Made by a program: the position numbers and the translations under genes. Shown here piece by piece: positions 1 to 5,351 of a DNA stretch of 5,351 nucleotides. The notes beneath the pieces were generated by a model, which searched no databases, was not told the origin of the DNA, and saw only the letters and a program-made list of their open reading frames with translations. The stretch's first letter is position 1. Every line of letters starts with the position of its first letter. Origin of the DNA: Pyrinomonadaceae bacterium (GTDB lineage Bacteria > Acidobacteriota > Blastocatellia > Pyrinomonadales > Pyrinomonadaceae); assembly GCA_014379075.1 (NCBI GenBank), contig JACMMN010000010.1, forward strand, positions 1-5,351. The letters run 5' to 3'.

Positions 1-360
1 CGCGAACGTGGAAAAAAAAGGCTGCGTGAACTCTCCTGGGACGACCGGTTAGCCAGAGTCGCACGGAATTATTCAAAAAAAATGGCCAGGGAAGGCTTTT
101 TTGGCCATTACGATCCGAGAGGGAAAACCGTCATCGACAGGGCGGATGATTCCGGGGTCGGCGGCTGGGCAAAGATCGGTGAGAATCTGTTTATGTGCCG
201 CGGGATAGAATCTTTCTCCGATCTAGCCGTTCGCGGATGGATGCGTTCTCCGGATCACCGCAAGAACATCCTTGACCGGAAATGGACTTCCACCGGCATC
301 GGCGTCGCAAAGGCCAGGGACGGCAGCATTTACATAACCCAGGTTTTTCTGACCGATTGA
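1..360 (+). CDS. CAP/SCP-domain protein, C-terminal part (5' end outside window)
   Basis: The reading frame is open from the first base to the TGA at 358-360, so the gene begins upstream; the ATG at 82 lies inside the domain and is not a credible start. The translated 119 residues carry the CAP (SCP/PR-1) fold signature. A first helix reads LSWDDRLARVARNYSKKMA, followed by FFGHYDP with His36, GENLF with Glu61, a W-x-x-SPDHR motif with His86, then NIL and a closing GIGVA...IYITQVF strand pair (numbering from base 1). These His/Glu residues correspond to the cavity residues that bind metal in many CAP proteins. Bacterial members of this YkwD-like group are usually exported, and the missing N-terminus would be where a signal peptide lies. 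The biochemical role of bacterial CAP proteins is mostly unsettled. An 87-bp gap separates it from the next gene, so it is probably not part of that operon, though this is not certain. Confidence 0.9.
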   Translation, partial: RERGKKRLRELSWDDRLARVARNYSKKMAREGFFGHYDPRGKTVIDRADDSGVGGWAKIGENLFMCRGIESFSDLAVRGWMRSPDHRKNILDRKWTSTGIGVAKARDGSIYITQVFLTD

Positions 361-431
361 GAATCCCGCCTTCCTTAAATTTGTGTTACATTCCGAACGG
401 GCGGCCGTGCGATTCCGTATAGATAGTTTAG

Positions 432-437
432 AGGAGG
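432..437 (+). promoter_or_regulatory. Strong Shine-Dalgarno for the membrane-protein gene
   Basis: AGGAGG lies 10 bases before the ATG at 448. It is the best match to the anti-Shine-Dalgarno consensus in the window and fixes the start of the first gene of the operon. The rest of the 361-447 gap should hold the operon promoter, but I see no convincing -35/-10 pair there; a TATAGAT at 418-424 is -10-like without a good -35 partner. Confidence 0.75.
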
Positions 438-447
438 AATTTCCAGT

Positions 448-1425
448 ATGAACTTTCTGCTTGATAATCCTTTGACAACGATGTACGGGCCGTATTTTCT
501 GGTTCTCTACGGTTTCGTAATTCTTTTTACCTTAATGGTCCTCGGCTATATAAAAAGCGGGATCGACCAAACCGAACATCTGCCGACACCAGCCATTCCC
601 CCGAATCCCGATCCATTTGAAATTGCATATCTTAGAGGCGGCCCGAACGAACTGGCACGGTCCGCGGTCTTCTCGCTTCTCAATAAAGGGCTGATCGAGA
701 TCAAGAACGATTCGGACAAAAGCACTATAAAACCTATTTTGCCTCCGGGGCAATTGCCGAGAGGCCTGGCACCTATCGAGGATCTGACGATGCGTTGGAT
801 CGGCGGCGGCAGGGAATCGGGAGATGTTTTCGCTAAATCCACCGGCCTTGTCGAATATCTCGACTCACCGGCAGATGTCTTTCAAAACAAACTTGAATCA
901 CAGCAAATGCTGATAGATTCCAACGCCGAAAACGGATTTCGCAAATGGAAGAAGATTGCCCTTCTGATAATTATAGGGCTTGGCGTGTACAAACTAGCGG
1001 CTGCGTTACTTTTAGGAAGCTTTAATGTAATGTTTCTGGTAGTTTTTGGTTTCGCCGGGCTGATAATAGCAAAATGGATATCGACCATGCCGCGAATAAC
1101 GAAACGCGGAAAGGCATATCTCGAACGTCTGCAGCTTGCCTTTGGCGATCTGAAATATCGGTCACAAGCTCCTTACCTCAAATCCGATTCTCCGAGGCCG
1201 CTCGTTCAACCCGCGTACGCCGGGGTAGATCCGCTGCTGCTTTCGGTCGGGATCTTCGGCGGTTCGATCCTCGCAGGAACTATCTACGACGATTACAACC
1301 ACGCCTTTCTGCGGTCGCAAAATCAGAATTCCGGAGGAAGCTCCTGCGGCTCGAGCTGCGGATCCAGCTGCTCATCCGGCGACGGCGGCGGCGGCGGCTG
1401 CGGTGGATGCGGCGGCGGAGATTAG
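448..1425 (+). CDS. TIGR04222-like membrane protein with Gly/Ser/Cys-rich tail; probable MNIO substrate
   Basis: A 325-residue protein with one hydrophobic helix at about 15-35 and a hydrophilic domain at about 36-167. Two further helices lie at about 169-190 and 192-208, and a weaker Gly-rich hydrophobic stretch at about 259-280. Family-like motifs are DPFEIAYLRGG (about 54-64) followed by ARSAVFSLLNKGLIEI, and PRITKRGKAYLERL after the third helix; these match the TIGR04222 type of bacterial membrane protein, which typically precedes a low-complexity tail. The tail from residue 292 is Ser/Gly-rich and holds Cys300, 304, 308, 318 and 321. There is no other cysteine in the protein, so the tail looks selected for cysteine chemistry. 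The gene is 9 bp upstream of a DUF692/MNIO enzyme, a neighbour I recall as recurrent for this family. Positive residues before helix 2 and after helix 3 place the large domain in the cytosol. Family assignment is from memory of motifs; the role as enzyme substrate is inference. Confidence 0.82.
   Translation: MNFLLDNPLTTMYGPYFLVLYGFVILFTLMVLGYIKSGIDQTEHLPTPAIPPNPDPFEIAYLRGGPNELARSAVFSLLNKGLIEIKNDSDKSTIKPILPPGQLPRGLAPIEDLTMRWIGGGRESGDVFAKSTGLVEYLDSPADVFQNKLESQQMLIDSNAENGFRKWKKIALLIIIGLGVYKLAAALLLGSFNVMFLVVFGFAGLIIAKWISTMPRITKRGKAYLERLQLAFGDLKYRSQAPYLKSDSPRPLVQPAYAGVDPLLLSVGIFGGSILAGTIYDDYNHAFLRSQNQNSGGSSCGSSCGSSCSSGDGGGGGCGGCGGGD
1384..1398 (+). repeat. Short GGC trinucleotide run in the Cys-rich tail
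   Basis: Five consecutive GGC codons encode five glycines between the third and fourth tail cysteines, and further GGC codons follow at 1411-1416. Slippage in such a run would change glycine spacing without breaking the frame. It is a coding repeat and not an independent element. Confidence 0.6.
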
Positions 1426-1434
1426 CTGGGTTAT

Positions 1435-2271
1435 ATGAAGAATATTCCAAAGCTCGGCGTCGGCCTGGGTTTTCGCGAGCCGCTTCGGTCGAACATTTTC
1501 CTGCACCGGGCGTCGATCGATTTTCTTGAGATCACAACCGACCACTACATTGACGCTGCACCGCAAAAATTAATAGAACTTGATCTACTGAATCAGCATT
1601 TTCCGCTTATTCCCCATTCGCTCGACCTGTCGCTGGGAAGCGCCGAGGGCATCAGCGAAGAATATTTGGCGAAAGTAGCGGAAGTGGTCGAGCGCGTGAA
1701 TCCCGCATGGTTTAGCGATCATATATGTTTTACCGGGTCAAACGGCACAAAGCTCGGCCACCTTGCTCCTGTACCATACACGGACGAGGCGTTGAAAGTT
1801 TTTGTACAGAATGTCACACGGGTGAAAAAACGCATCACCGTCCCCCTCATTCTCGAAAATATTACCTACGATCTCCGATATCCGTCATCGGCGATGTCCG
1901 AGGCCGCGTTTATACGCAAAGTCGTCGAGGAAACGGATTGCGGACTTTTGCTGGACGTGACCAATCTGTATATCAATTCGCGAAATCACGGTTACGATTG
2001 GCGGGAATTTCTTGATATATTGCCTTTGGAAAGAGTGGTGCAGCTTCATTACGTCGGTTCGCTGGAACGCGGAAACCGTTTGATCGATGCTCATTCCACC
2101 GAAACGGAGGAAGAGATCTGGGAAGTTTTTCGCGAAGTTTGCCGCCGGACCGTTGTGAAAGGCTCAGTTTTGGAACGGGACGAAAACTTTCCGGCGTTCA
2201 CCGAGATAGTTTCCGAACTGGGTAAAGCACGCGAAATTTGTGCTAGAATTTCGCTTCAGCAAAATATTTGA
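1435..2271 (+). CDS. DUF692 family multinuclear non-heme iron-dependent oxidase (MNIO)
   Basis: The 278-residue protein has the normal length of the DUF692 family, a TIM-barrel iron enzyme group that includes MbnB (methanobactin) and TglH (3-thiaglutamate). Visible motifs are GVGLGFR (8-14), LEI near the N-terminus, HSLDLSLGS (His61), SDHICF (Asp95, His96), LEN (Glu141, Asn142), CGLLLDVTNLYIN (Asp174, Asn177) followed by NHG (His185), QLHYVG (His205), IDAHS (Asp218, His220) and LERDENFP (Glu247). The conserved His/Asp/Glu set that binds the di- or tri-iron centre in the family therefore looks intact, so an active enzyme is expected. Characterised members oxidise cysteine or other residues of ribosomal peptides, with O2 as co-substrate. 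The ATG is 9 bp after the preceding stop; the only Shine-Dalgarno-like bases (GGAG, 1417-1420) lie inside the upstream gene, suggesting translational coupling. The adjacent Cys-rich tail protein is the most likely substrate (inference). Specific chemistry cannot be assigned. Confidence 0.93.
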   Translation: MKNIPKLGVGLGFREPLRSNIFLHRASIDFLEITTDHYIDAAPQKLIELDLLNQHFPLIPHSLDLSLGSAEGISEEYLAKVAEVVERVNPAWFSDHICFTGSNGTKLGHLAPVPYTDEALKVFVQNVTRVKKRITVPLILENITYDLRYPSSAMSEAAFIRKVVEETDCGLLLDVTNLYINSRNHGYDWREFLDILPLERVVQLHYVGSLERGNRLIDAHSTETEEEIWEVFREVCRRTVVKGSVLERDENFPAFTEIVSELGKAREICARISLQQNI

Positions 2272-2276
2272 AAGGA
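2272..2276 (+). promoter_or_regulatory. Ribosome binding site supporting a TTG start
   Basis: AAGGA lies 12 bases before TTG at 2289. An in-frame TGA at 2280-2282 rules out any earlier start for the next gene. The ATG at 2276 is in another frame. The first in-frame ATG would remove the first conserved helix of the family, so TTG is the better choice. Confidence 0.5.
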
Positions 2277-2288
2277 TGGTGACAGGCA

Positions 2289-2693
2289 TTGAACGATATA
2301 ACGATTGAACAGGCACGAACTATTGTATCTGCCGCAATTACAAAAGCCGCTGAGATCGGAACAAAAATGAATATTGCGGTCGTCGACGCGGGCGCAAATT
2401 TAAAGGCATTTGCACGGATGGACGAAGCATGGCTCGGCAGCATAGATATTTCGATCAAGAAGGCAAGGACTGCCCGATTTTTTAACATGAACAGCGGCGA
2501 GATCGGTAAGCTTGCACAGCCCGGCGGCCCGCTCTATAACATCGAGCATTCCAACGGCGGCTTGATAAGTTTTCCGGGCGGAGTTCCGCTAAAGAACAAC
2601 AATGGCGTTATCGTGGGTGCTATTGGCGTTTCCGGAGATTCGGTAGAGAACGACCAAATTGTTGCCGAAGCCGGGGCGGCAGCTTTGAAATAA
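2289..2693 (+). CDS. GlcG/HbpS-like (DUF336) protein
   Basis: A 134-residue protein covering the whole short GlcG/HbpS-like domain: an N-terminal helix (ITIEQARTIVSAAITKA), then NIAVVDAGANLKAFARMD (about 28-45), a helix with SIDISIKKARTA, the loop FPGGVPLKN (about 95-103) and the C-terminal GAIGVSGDSVENDQIVAEAG. Family members include GlcG of the glycolate locus and the Streptomyces heme-binding HbpS; some are extracellular or redox-linked, but many have no known function. No signal peptide is present here, so a cytosolic location is expected. It starts with TTG 17 bp after the MNIO gene, and its TAA stop shares one base with the ATG of the following gene, so it is co-translated with an MNIO partner candidate. 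Whether it binds heme, or supports the iron enzyme in some other way, cannot be told from sequence. Confidence 0.88.
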   Translation: MNDITIEQARTIVSAAITKAAEIGTKMNIAVVDAGANLKAFARMDEAWLGSIDISIKKARTARFFNMNSGEIGKLAQPGGPLYNIEHSNGGLISFPGGVPLKNNNGVIVGAIGVSGDSVENDQIVAEAGAAALK

Positions 2694-3274
2694 TGAGTTT
2701 GCGAAAGCAGCAGGATCTTTTGGTGCGGCTTTTAACGGATGAAAGCATGCGCCGGTCTTTTTCATTGGATCCCAACGGTGTCGGAACGACTCACGGGCTG
2801 AACTCCCCGGAGATCGCCGATCTTGAAAACATAATCCCCGACGAGTTGGCTCACTTTGCCGAGTCTTTGATCAGGAAAAGGTGTAATGAGGTCGAAAAGA
2901 TCTTGCCCCTGACAACAAGGGAACTCGGCACAGTATTCGAATCTACATTCCAGCAGTTCGCGAATAGCTACAACCCTGTTTCAACCAAAAAGCATATTGA
3001 GGACGCGCTCGAATTCTGCGTCTTTTTACTGAGAAGCCGCGTTGATCTAGCCGTCCGTGAAACCGCAAAATATGAACAGGCGAAACTCCAATTCTATTTC
3101 GGAGGAAAAAGGGTCGTTTTTCGCCGCCTCCGACATGATGTCGACTCATCGGGAAACCGACCGCAAAACGCAAATGAGGTGCTTAGGTCCCGATATTGTT
3201 TGTGGGTGCGGCTCTTTAAGGCTCAACGATATTGGGTTTGGAGCTTTTACAAACCAGTTACAAAACTTACCTGA
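2693..3274 (+). CDS. Putative MNIO partner protein (SCO6045-like/DUF2063-like)
   Basis: A 193-residue, probably soluble protein, highly diverged. The N-terminal part starts with an LRKQQDLLVRLLTDESMR helix. The middle shows a pattern RKRCNEVEKILPLTTRELG (61-79), then F-x-x-TFQQFANSYNP and DALEFCVFLL (104-113). This order (Arg-rich helix, LP, LG, F-x-x-F/Y, then a helix ending in FL) resembles the small partner proteins encoded beside DUF692 enzymes, such as the SCO6045-like group and DUF2063 proteins, which are thought to bind the substrate peptide for the oxidase. The C-terminal part is basic and aromatic (GGKRVVFRRLRHD at 137-149, LWVRL at 170-174, RYWVWSFYKP at 179-188). The ATG overlaps the upstream TAA by one base (TAATG), so expression depends on termination and restart there. 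Another frame is open over 3057-3287, but the C-terminal residues used here fit the partner pattern, so no frameshift is called. Family placement is by pattern only. Confidence 0.72.
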   Translation: MSLRKQQDLLVRLLTDESMRRSFSLDPNGVGTTHGLNSPEIADLENIIPDELAHFAESLIRKRCNEVEKILPLTTRELGTVFESTFQQFANSYNPVSTKKHIEDALEFCVFLLRSRVDLAVRETAKYEQAKLQFYFGGKRVVFRRLRHDVDSSGNRPQNANEVLRSRYCLWVRLFKAQRYWVWSFYKPVTKLT

Positions 3275-3304
3275 GAAACTTGGATAGGGTAATTTAAGTA
3301 TTAT

Positions 3305-3310
3305 GGGAGG
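3305..3310 (+). promoter_or_regulatory. Shine-Dalgarno of the zinc-ribbon gene
   Basis: GGGAGG ends only 3 bases before the ATG at 3314, closer than usual, but no other in-frame start keeps the CPGC knuckle at residues 3-6. The 39-bp gap before the gene shows no terminator, so read-through from the upstream operon is possible. Confidence 0.5.
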
Positions 3311-3313
3311 CTT

Positions 3314-3814
3314 ATGTTTTGTCCGGGCTGTGGTGAGAAGAATTCAATAGATAAAAAGTTTTGCCGCGCTTGCGGATTAAATTTAGAGCAAAGTGCGCAG
3401 TCGCTTCTCGAGCAATTCCCATCGGCCAAAAGCCCGGATCTCGAGAAAAGCGAGCGAAGGCTCGAGAAATTTGGAAACGTCGCATTTGGCGGGCTGATAG
3501 TTGTGGTTCTCGCGTCCGTTGTCGGAATGATCTACACCATCTTCGTCAAATTCATTTTGAACGGTTCGGGAGTAATTGCCGGTATTCTCTTAATACTCTT
3601 CTTGATCTTTGCGGTTTTGGGACTCGCCTACGTAGCTTTTAATGAAAGCTTAAAAGAAAAGAGGCACGCGGGCCCGAAGCGGTACGGTGATCCTGTCCTC
3701 GAAAGATTCGATACCGGTAAGTTATTGAATGAGAACCCTTTTGATCCGGTGCCTAGCGTAATCGAAGAAACGACCGATCTGCTTCCGGTTGAGAATAAAA
3801 CCCGCAAGTTTTAA
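3314..3814 (+). CDS. Zinc-ribbon membrane protein, function unknown
   Basis: A 166-residue protein that begins with a zinc-ribbon: Cys3-x2-Cys6 and Cys17-x2-Cys20 in MFCPGCGEKN...KKFCRACG. A charged linker follows (about 37-52), then two membrane helices at about 55-77 and 86-108 and a hydrophilic C-terminal tail of some 55 residues rich in Pro, Glu and Asp. This is the common zinc_ribbon_2-type layout in which the metal knuckle is expected on the cytosolic side, next to a positively charged segment (ERRLEKF). Such proteins are abundant in Acidobacteriota and some other phyla and have no agreed function. It lies 39 bp after the MNIO operon with its own ribosome binding site. Whether it belongs functionally to that system is open; the spacing alone allows it. 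Confidence 0.85.
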   Translation: MFCPGCGEKNSIDKKFCRACGLNLEQSAQSLLEQFPSAKSPDLEKSERRLEKFGNVAFGGLIVVVLASVVGMIYTIFVKFILNGSGVIAGILLILFLIFAVLGLAYVAFNESLKEKRHAGPKRYGDPVLERFDTGKLLNENPFDPVPSVIEETTDLLPVENKTRKF

Positions 3815-3816
3815 TG

Positions 3817-3854
3817 ATCCGGCCACAATAAACAAATTTTATGTCGGGCCGGGT
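3817..3854 (+). terminator. Possible weak hairpin after the zinc-ribbon gene
   Basis: CCGGCC (3819-3824) pairs with GGCCGG (3847-3852), extendable by two outer pairs including one G-U. The 22-base loop is long and there is no T-run after it, so intrinsic termination is doubtful. The rest of the gap to 3966 should hold the def promoter; I can only see an isolated TAAAAT at 3864-3869. Confidence 0.25.
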
Positions 3855-3966
3855 TGGTTGTGATAAAATAGTCCTTCAAATACAACGACTAAGCGGATGG
3901 GGTTGTGCTTGTAGCCGAAAAAGTTAATAGGTCTGGTTCCGAGCGCATTCCCGGTTAGATTTCTTT

Positions 3967-4485
3967 ATGTCTTTATTGCAGATCATCCACTACCCCGAAC
4001 CTGTTTTACTCGCTGTCGGGAAGCCCGTGAATGACGAAGAATTCGATCCGGATTTAGCGGACACCATCGAAAATATGTTTGAAACGATGGTTGACGCAGG
4101 CGGGGTTGGGCTCGCTGCACCGCAGGTGGGCATTTCAAAACGTTTTTTCGTTATGGATGTTCCTAAGAATGGCGCATCGAACAAACTGGCGTTTATTAAC
4201 CCTGAGATCATAAGCGTCGAAGGTGAACAGATCGGTGAGGAAGGCTGCCTTTCGTTTCCCGGGCTCTCGCAGATAATTAAGCGCCAAATGCGCGTGATCG
4301 TCCGTGCTCAGGATTTAAAAGGCGATACATTTGAGATGGACCTCGACGACCTTGCCGCCAGGTGCGTGCTGCATGAAACCGACCACTGCGACGGGATAGT
4401 ATTCCTCGACAGGATGACTTCTTTAAAACGTCAAATGGCCAAGCGTAAGATCAAAATACTTCAAAAAACTGGAAAATGGGAATGA
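3967..4485 (+). CDS. def: Peptide deformylase
   Basis: A 172-residue cytosolic enzyme that removes the formyl group from the initiator N-formylmethionine of nascent proteins. All three family motifs are present: motif I GVGLAAPQ (46-53), motif II EGCLS (92-96) and motif III HETDH (136-140). The metal ligands are Cys94, His136 and His140, and Glu137 is the catalytic acid/base, so the enzyme should be active. The N-terminal IIHYPEPVLL segment and the length are typical for bacterial deformylases. Around motif III the sequence is ARCVLHETDHCDG, where many homologues have Gln before the first His and Leu after the second; here these are Leu and Cys, a modest departure. No clear Shine-Dalgarno precedes the ATG, but no better in-frame start is found upstream. 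The next gene overlaps its stop codon. def is often followed by fmt; it is not in this window. Confidence 0.97.
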   Translation: MSLLQIIHYPEPVLLAVGKPVNDEEFDPDLADTIENMFETMVDAGGVGLAAPQVGISKRFFVMDVPKNGASNKLAFINPEIISVEGEQIGEEGCLSFPGLSQIIKRQMRVIVRAQDLKGDTFEMDLDDLAARCVLHETDHCDGIVFLDRMTSLKRQMAKRKIKILQKTGKWE

Positions 4486-4706
4486 GCATTGAAGAAACCA
4501 AACTAACTGCTGAAGTCGGCTCGGTCCGCGAATTGAATCTGTATCTTATTTCGGGTTGGGTGCTGATCCTGAGTTATTGCAAGCATTCCAGCGATACTCA
4601 AAACCCGCGATTCGTCGTCGCATGGCAAAGCAATGACGAACCCGTGGTTCCCGAACTTTTGGATGAATGGGAATTAAGCGAGATCGATAAGCAGAGATAT
4701 CGATGA
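4482..4706 (+). CDS. Small protein of unknown function, overlapping def
   Basis: A 74-residue protein with no recognised family. The ATG at 4482 overlaps the def stop as ATGA, and a GGA at 4471-4473 is at good distance from it. The alternative ATG at 4476 would add two residues and have its ribosome site too close. The sequence is acidic and soluble, with a conserved-looking segment ELNLYLISGWVLILSY (17-32) followed by FVVAWQSNDEPVVPELL. A pattern of the form LN-x-YL-x-x-GW-x-L-I followed by a strand with Trp occurs in small bacterial proteins of unknown role, but this is an impression and not an assignment. The 4-base overlap means translation is coupled to def. Confidence 0.7.
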   Translation: MSIEETKLTAEVGSVRELNLYLISGWVLILSYCKHSSDTQNPRFVVAWQSNDEPVVPELLDEWELSEIDKQRYR

Positions 4707-4749
4707 GCCGAATTTAAATGCTGGGAAATTTTATCAATACAATTAATTT

Positions 4750-5351
4750 ATGCACACACAAAGAATGGCGGATGAATTTAAGAACGAACCCTTTACGGAT
4801 TACTCAACACCGGAAAATACGGCGGCGATGCAGGCAGCGATCGCGAAGGTCCGAAGCGAACTAGGCCGCGAGTATCCAACCATAATCAACGGTGACAAGA
4901 TAAAACTCGAAAGCAAGTTTCAGAGCATTAACCCCGCCAATACCTCCGAGGTCGTCGGTATTTTCTCGGAGGTCGATACGGACACGGGCCTTGTTGAACG
5001 CGCGATCAACGCCGCAACAAATGCCTTCAAACTTTGGCGGAATGTTCCGGCGGAGACGCGTGCCGATTACCTTTTCAGGGTCGCCGACATTATGCGTACC
5101 CGCAAACACGAGCTTTCGGCGTGGATGGTTTTCGAAGTCGCGAAAACATGGGCGGAAGCAGACGGCGACACCGCCGAAGCAATAGATTTTCTCGAATTCT
5201 ACGGCCGCGAAATGCTTCGATGGAGCGGTCACCAGCCGATCACCAAAGTCGAAGGCGAAGACAACCGGCTCGAATATATTCCGCTCGGCGTTGGAGCCGT
5301 GATTCCGCCCTGGAATTTCCCGCTTGCGATAATGGCCGGAATGACGATGGC
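4750..5351 (+). CDS. pruA: L-glutamate gamma-semialdehyde (P5C) dehydrogenase, N-terminal part (3' end outside window)
   Basis: About 200 residues of a protein that runs off the window; the family is about 515 residues long. The enzyme oxidises glutamate-gamma-semialdehyde, formed from 1-pyrroline-5-carboxylate, to glutamate with NAD+ as the second step of proline breakdown. The N-terminal EFKNEPFTDYS, SELGREYPTIINGDKI, SINPANTSEVVG, WAEADGDTAEAIDFLEFYGREML and IPLGVGAVIPPWNFPLAIMAG segments match the stand-alone Bacillus RocA/PruA type and not the bifunctional PutA. PWNFP (187-191) is the usual ALDH cofactor-site motif; the catalytic Cys and Glu lie beyond the window. The start may be ATG at 4750 or at 4765 (MADEF); homologues begin just before EFKNEP, which slightly favours the second, but neither has a clear Shine-Dalgarno. 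It is 43 bp after the small gene, in an AT-rich spacer that could carry a promoter. Confidence 0.95.
   Translation, partial: MHTQRMADEFKNEPFTDYSTPENTAAMQAAIAKVRSELGREYPTIINGDKIKLESKFQSINPANTSEVVGIFSEVDTDTGLVERAINAATNAFKLWRNVPAETRADYLFRVADIMRTRKHELSAWMVFEVAKTWAEADGDTAEAIDFLEFYGREMLRWSGHQPITKVEGEDNRLEYIPLGVGAVIPPWNFPLAIMAGMTM

Noticed and set aside
365..404. CCGCC/GGCGG inverted repeat after the CAP gene as a terminator
   Set aside because: Only five pairs with a 29-base loop and no T-run; not convincing.
546..842. Minus-strand open frames within the membrane-protein gene
   Set aside because: They are antisense shadows with no ribosome site or recognisable domain.
1074..1529. 151-codon Arg-rich open frame across the end of the membrane-protein gene
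   Set aside because: It overlaps two well-supported genes in another frame, and its Arg-rich run is the frame-shifted reading of the GGC/TGC tail codons.
3057..3287. Alternative frame at the end of the partner gene, considered as a sign of frameshift
   Set aside because: The 193-residue frame keeps a plausible GKRVVFRR...LWVRL pattern to its stop, while the alternative frame shows no recognisable motif.
3905..3958. Short GTG-started frame (17 codons) before def
   Set aside because: Too short, no ribosome binding site, no similarity to known leader peptides.
3815..3966. Riboswitch or small RNA in the longest intergenic gap
   Set aside because: Apart from one weak hairpin I see no conserved RNA motif or multi-stem layout.
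4861..5232. 123-codon open frame on the minus strand
   Set aside because: It is antisense to a very clear P5C dehydrogenase and has no family features.

Overview
The window reads as a chromosomal stretch of a free-living bacterium at roughly 50% GC. All seven complete genes and both partial ones are on the + strand and packed tightly (gaps of 0-150 bp). The gene mix (zinc-ribbon membrane protein, TIGR04222-type membrane protein, Bacillus-like P5C dehydrogenase, peptide deformylase) fits an Acidobacteriota/Blastocatellia-like genome. That placement is inferred from general style, not from a marker gene. No RNA genes, mobile elements, CRISPR arrays or pseudogenes were seen.

Region by region: (1) 1-360 is the 3' end of a CAP/SCP-domain protein, probably secreted. 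(2) 448-3274 is a compact four-gene operon behind a strong Shine-Dalgarno. It encodes a TIGR04222-like membrane protein whose only five cysteines lie in a Gly/Ser/Cys tail; a DUF692 protein of the multinuclear non-heme iron oxidase (MNIO) family; a GlcG/HbpS-like (DUF336) protein; and a protein resembling the SCO6045-like/DUF2063-like partners of MNIOs. (3) 3314-3814 encodes a zinc-ribbon protein with two membrane helices. (4) 3967-4706 holds def (peptide deformylase) overlapped by ATGA with a small unknown gene. (5) 4750 to the window end is the N-terminal part of L-glutamate-gamma-semialdehyde (P5C) dehydrogenase.

The centre of interest is 448-3274. MNIO enzymes install oxidative modifications on cysteines (and other residues) of ribosomally made peptides, usually with a dedicated partner protein that presents the substrate. 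Here an MNIO and a likely partner sit beside a membrane protein that ends in a cysteine-rich tail instead of beside a short precursor peptide. The simplest reading is a membrane-tethered, RiPP-like modification system in which the tail is the substrate. A GlcG/HbpS-like gene is inserted in the same operon, with a 1-bp overlap onto the partner gene. Substrate, chemistry and physiological role cannot be read from sequence.
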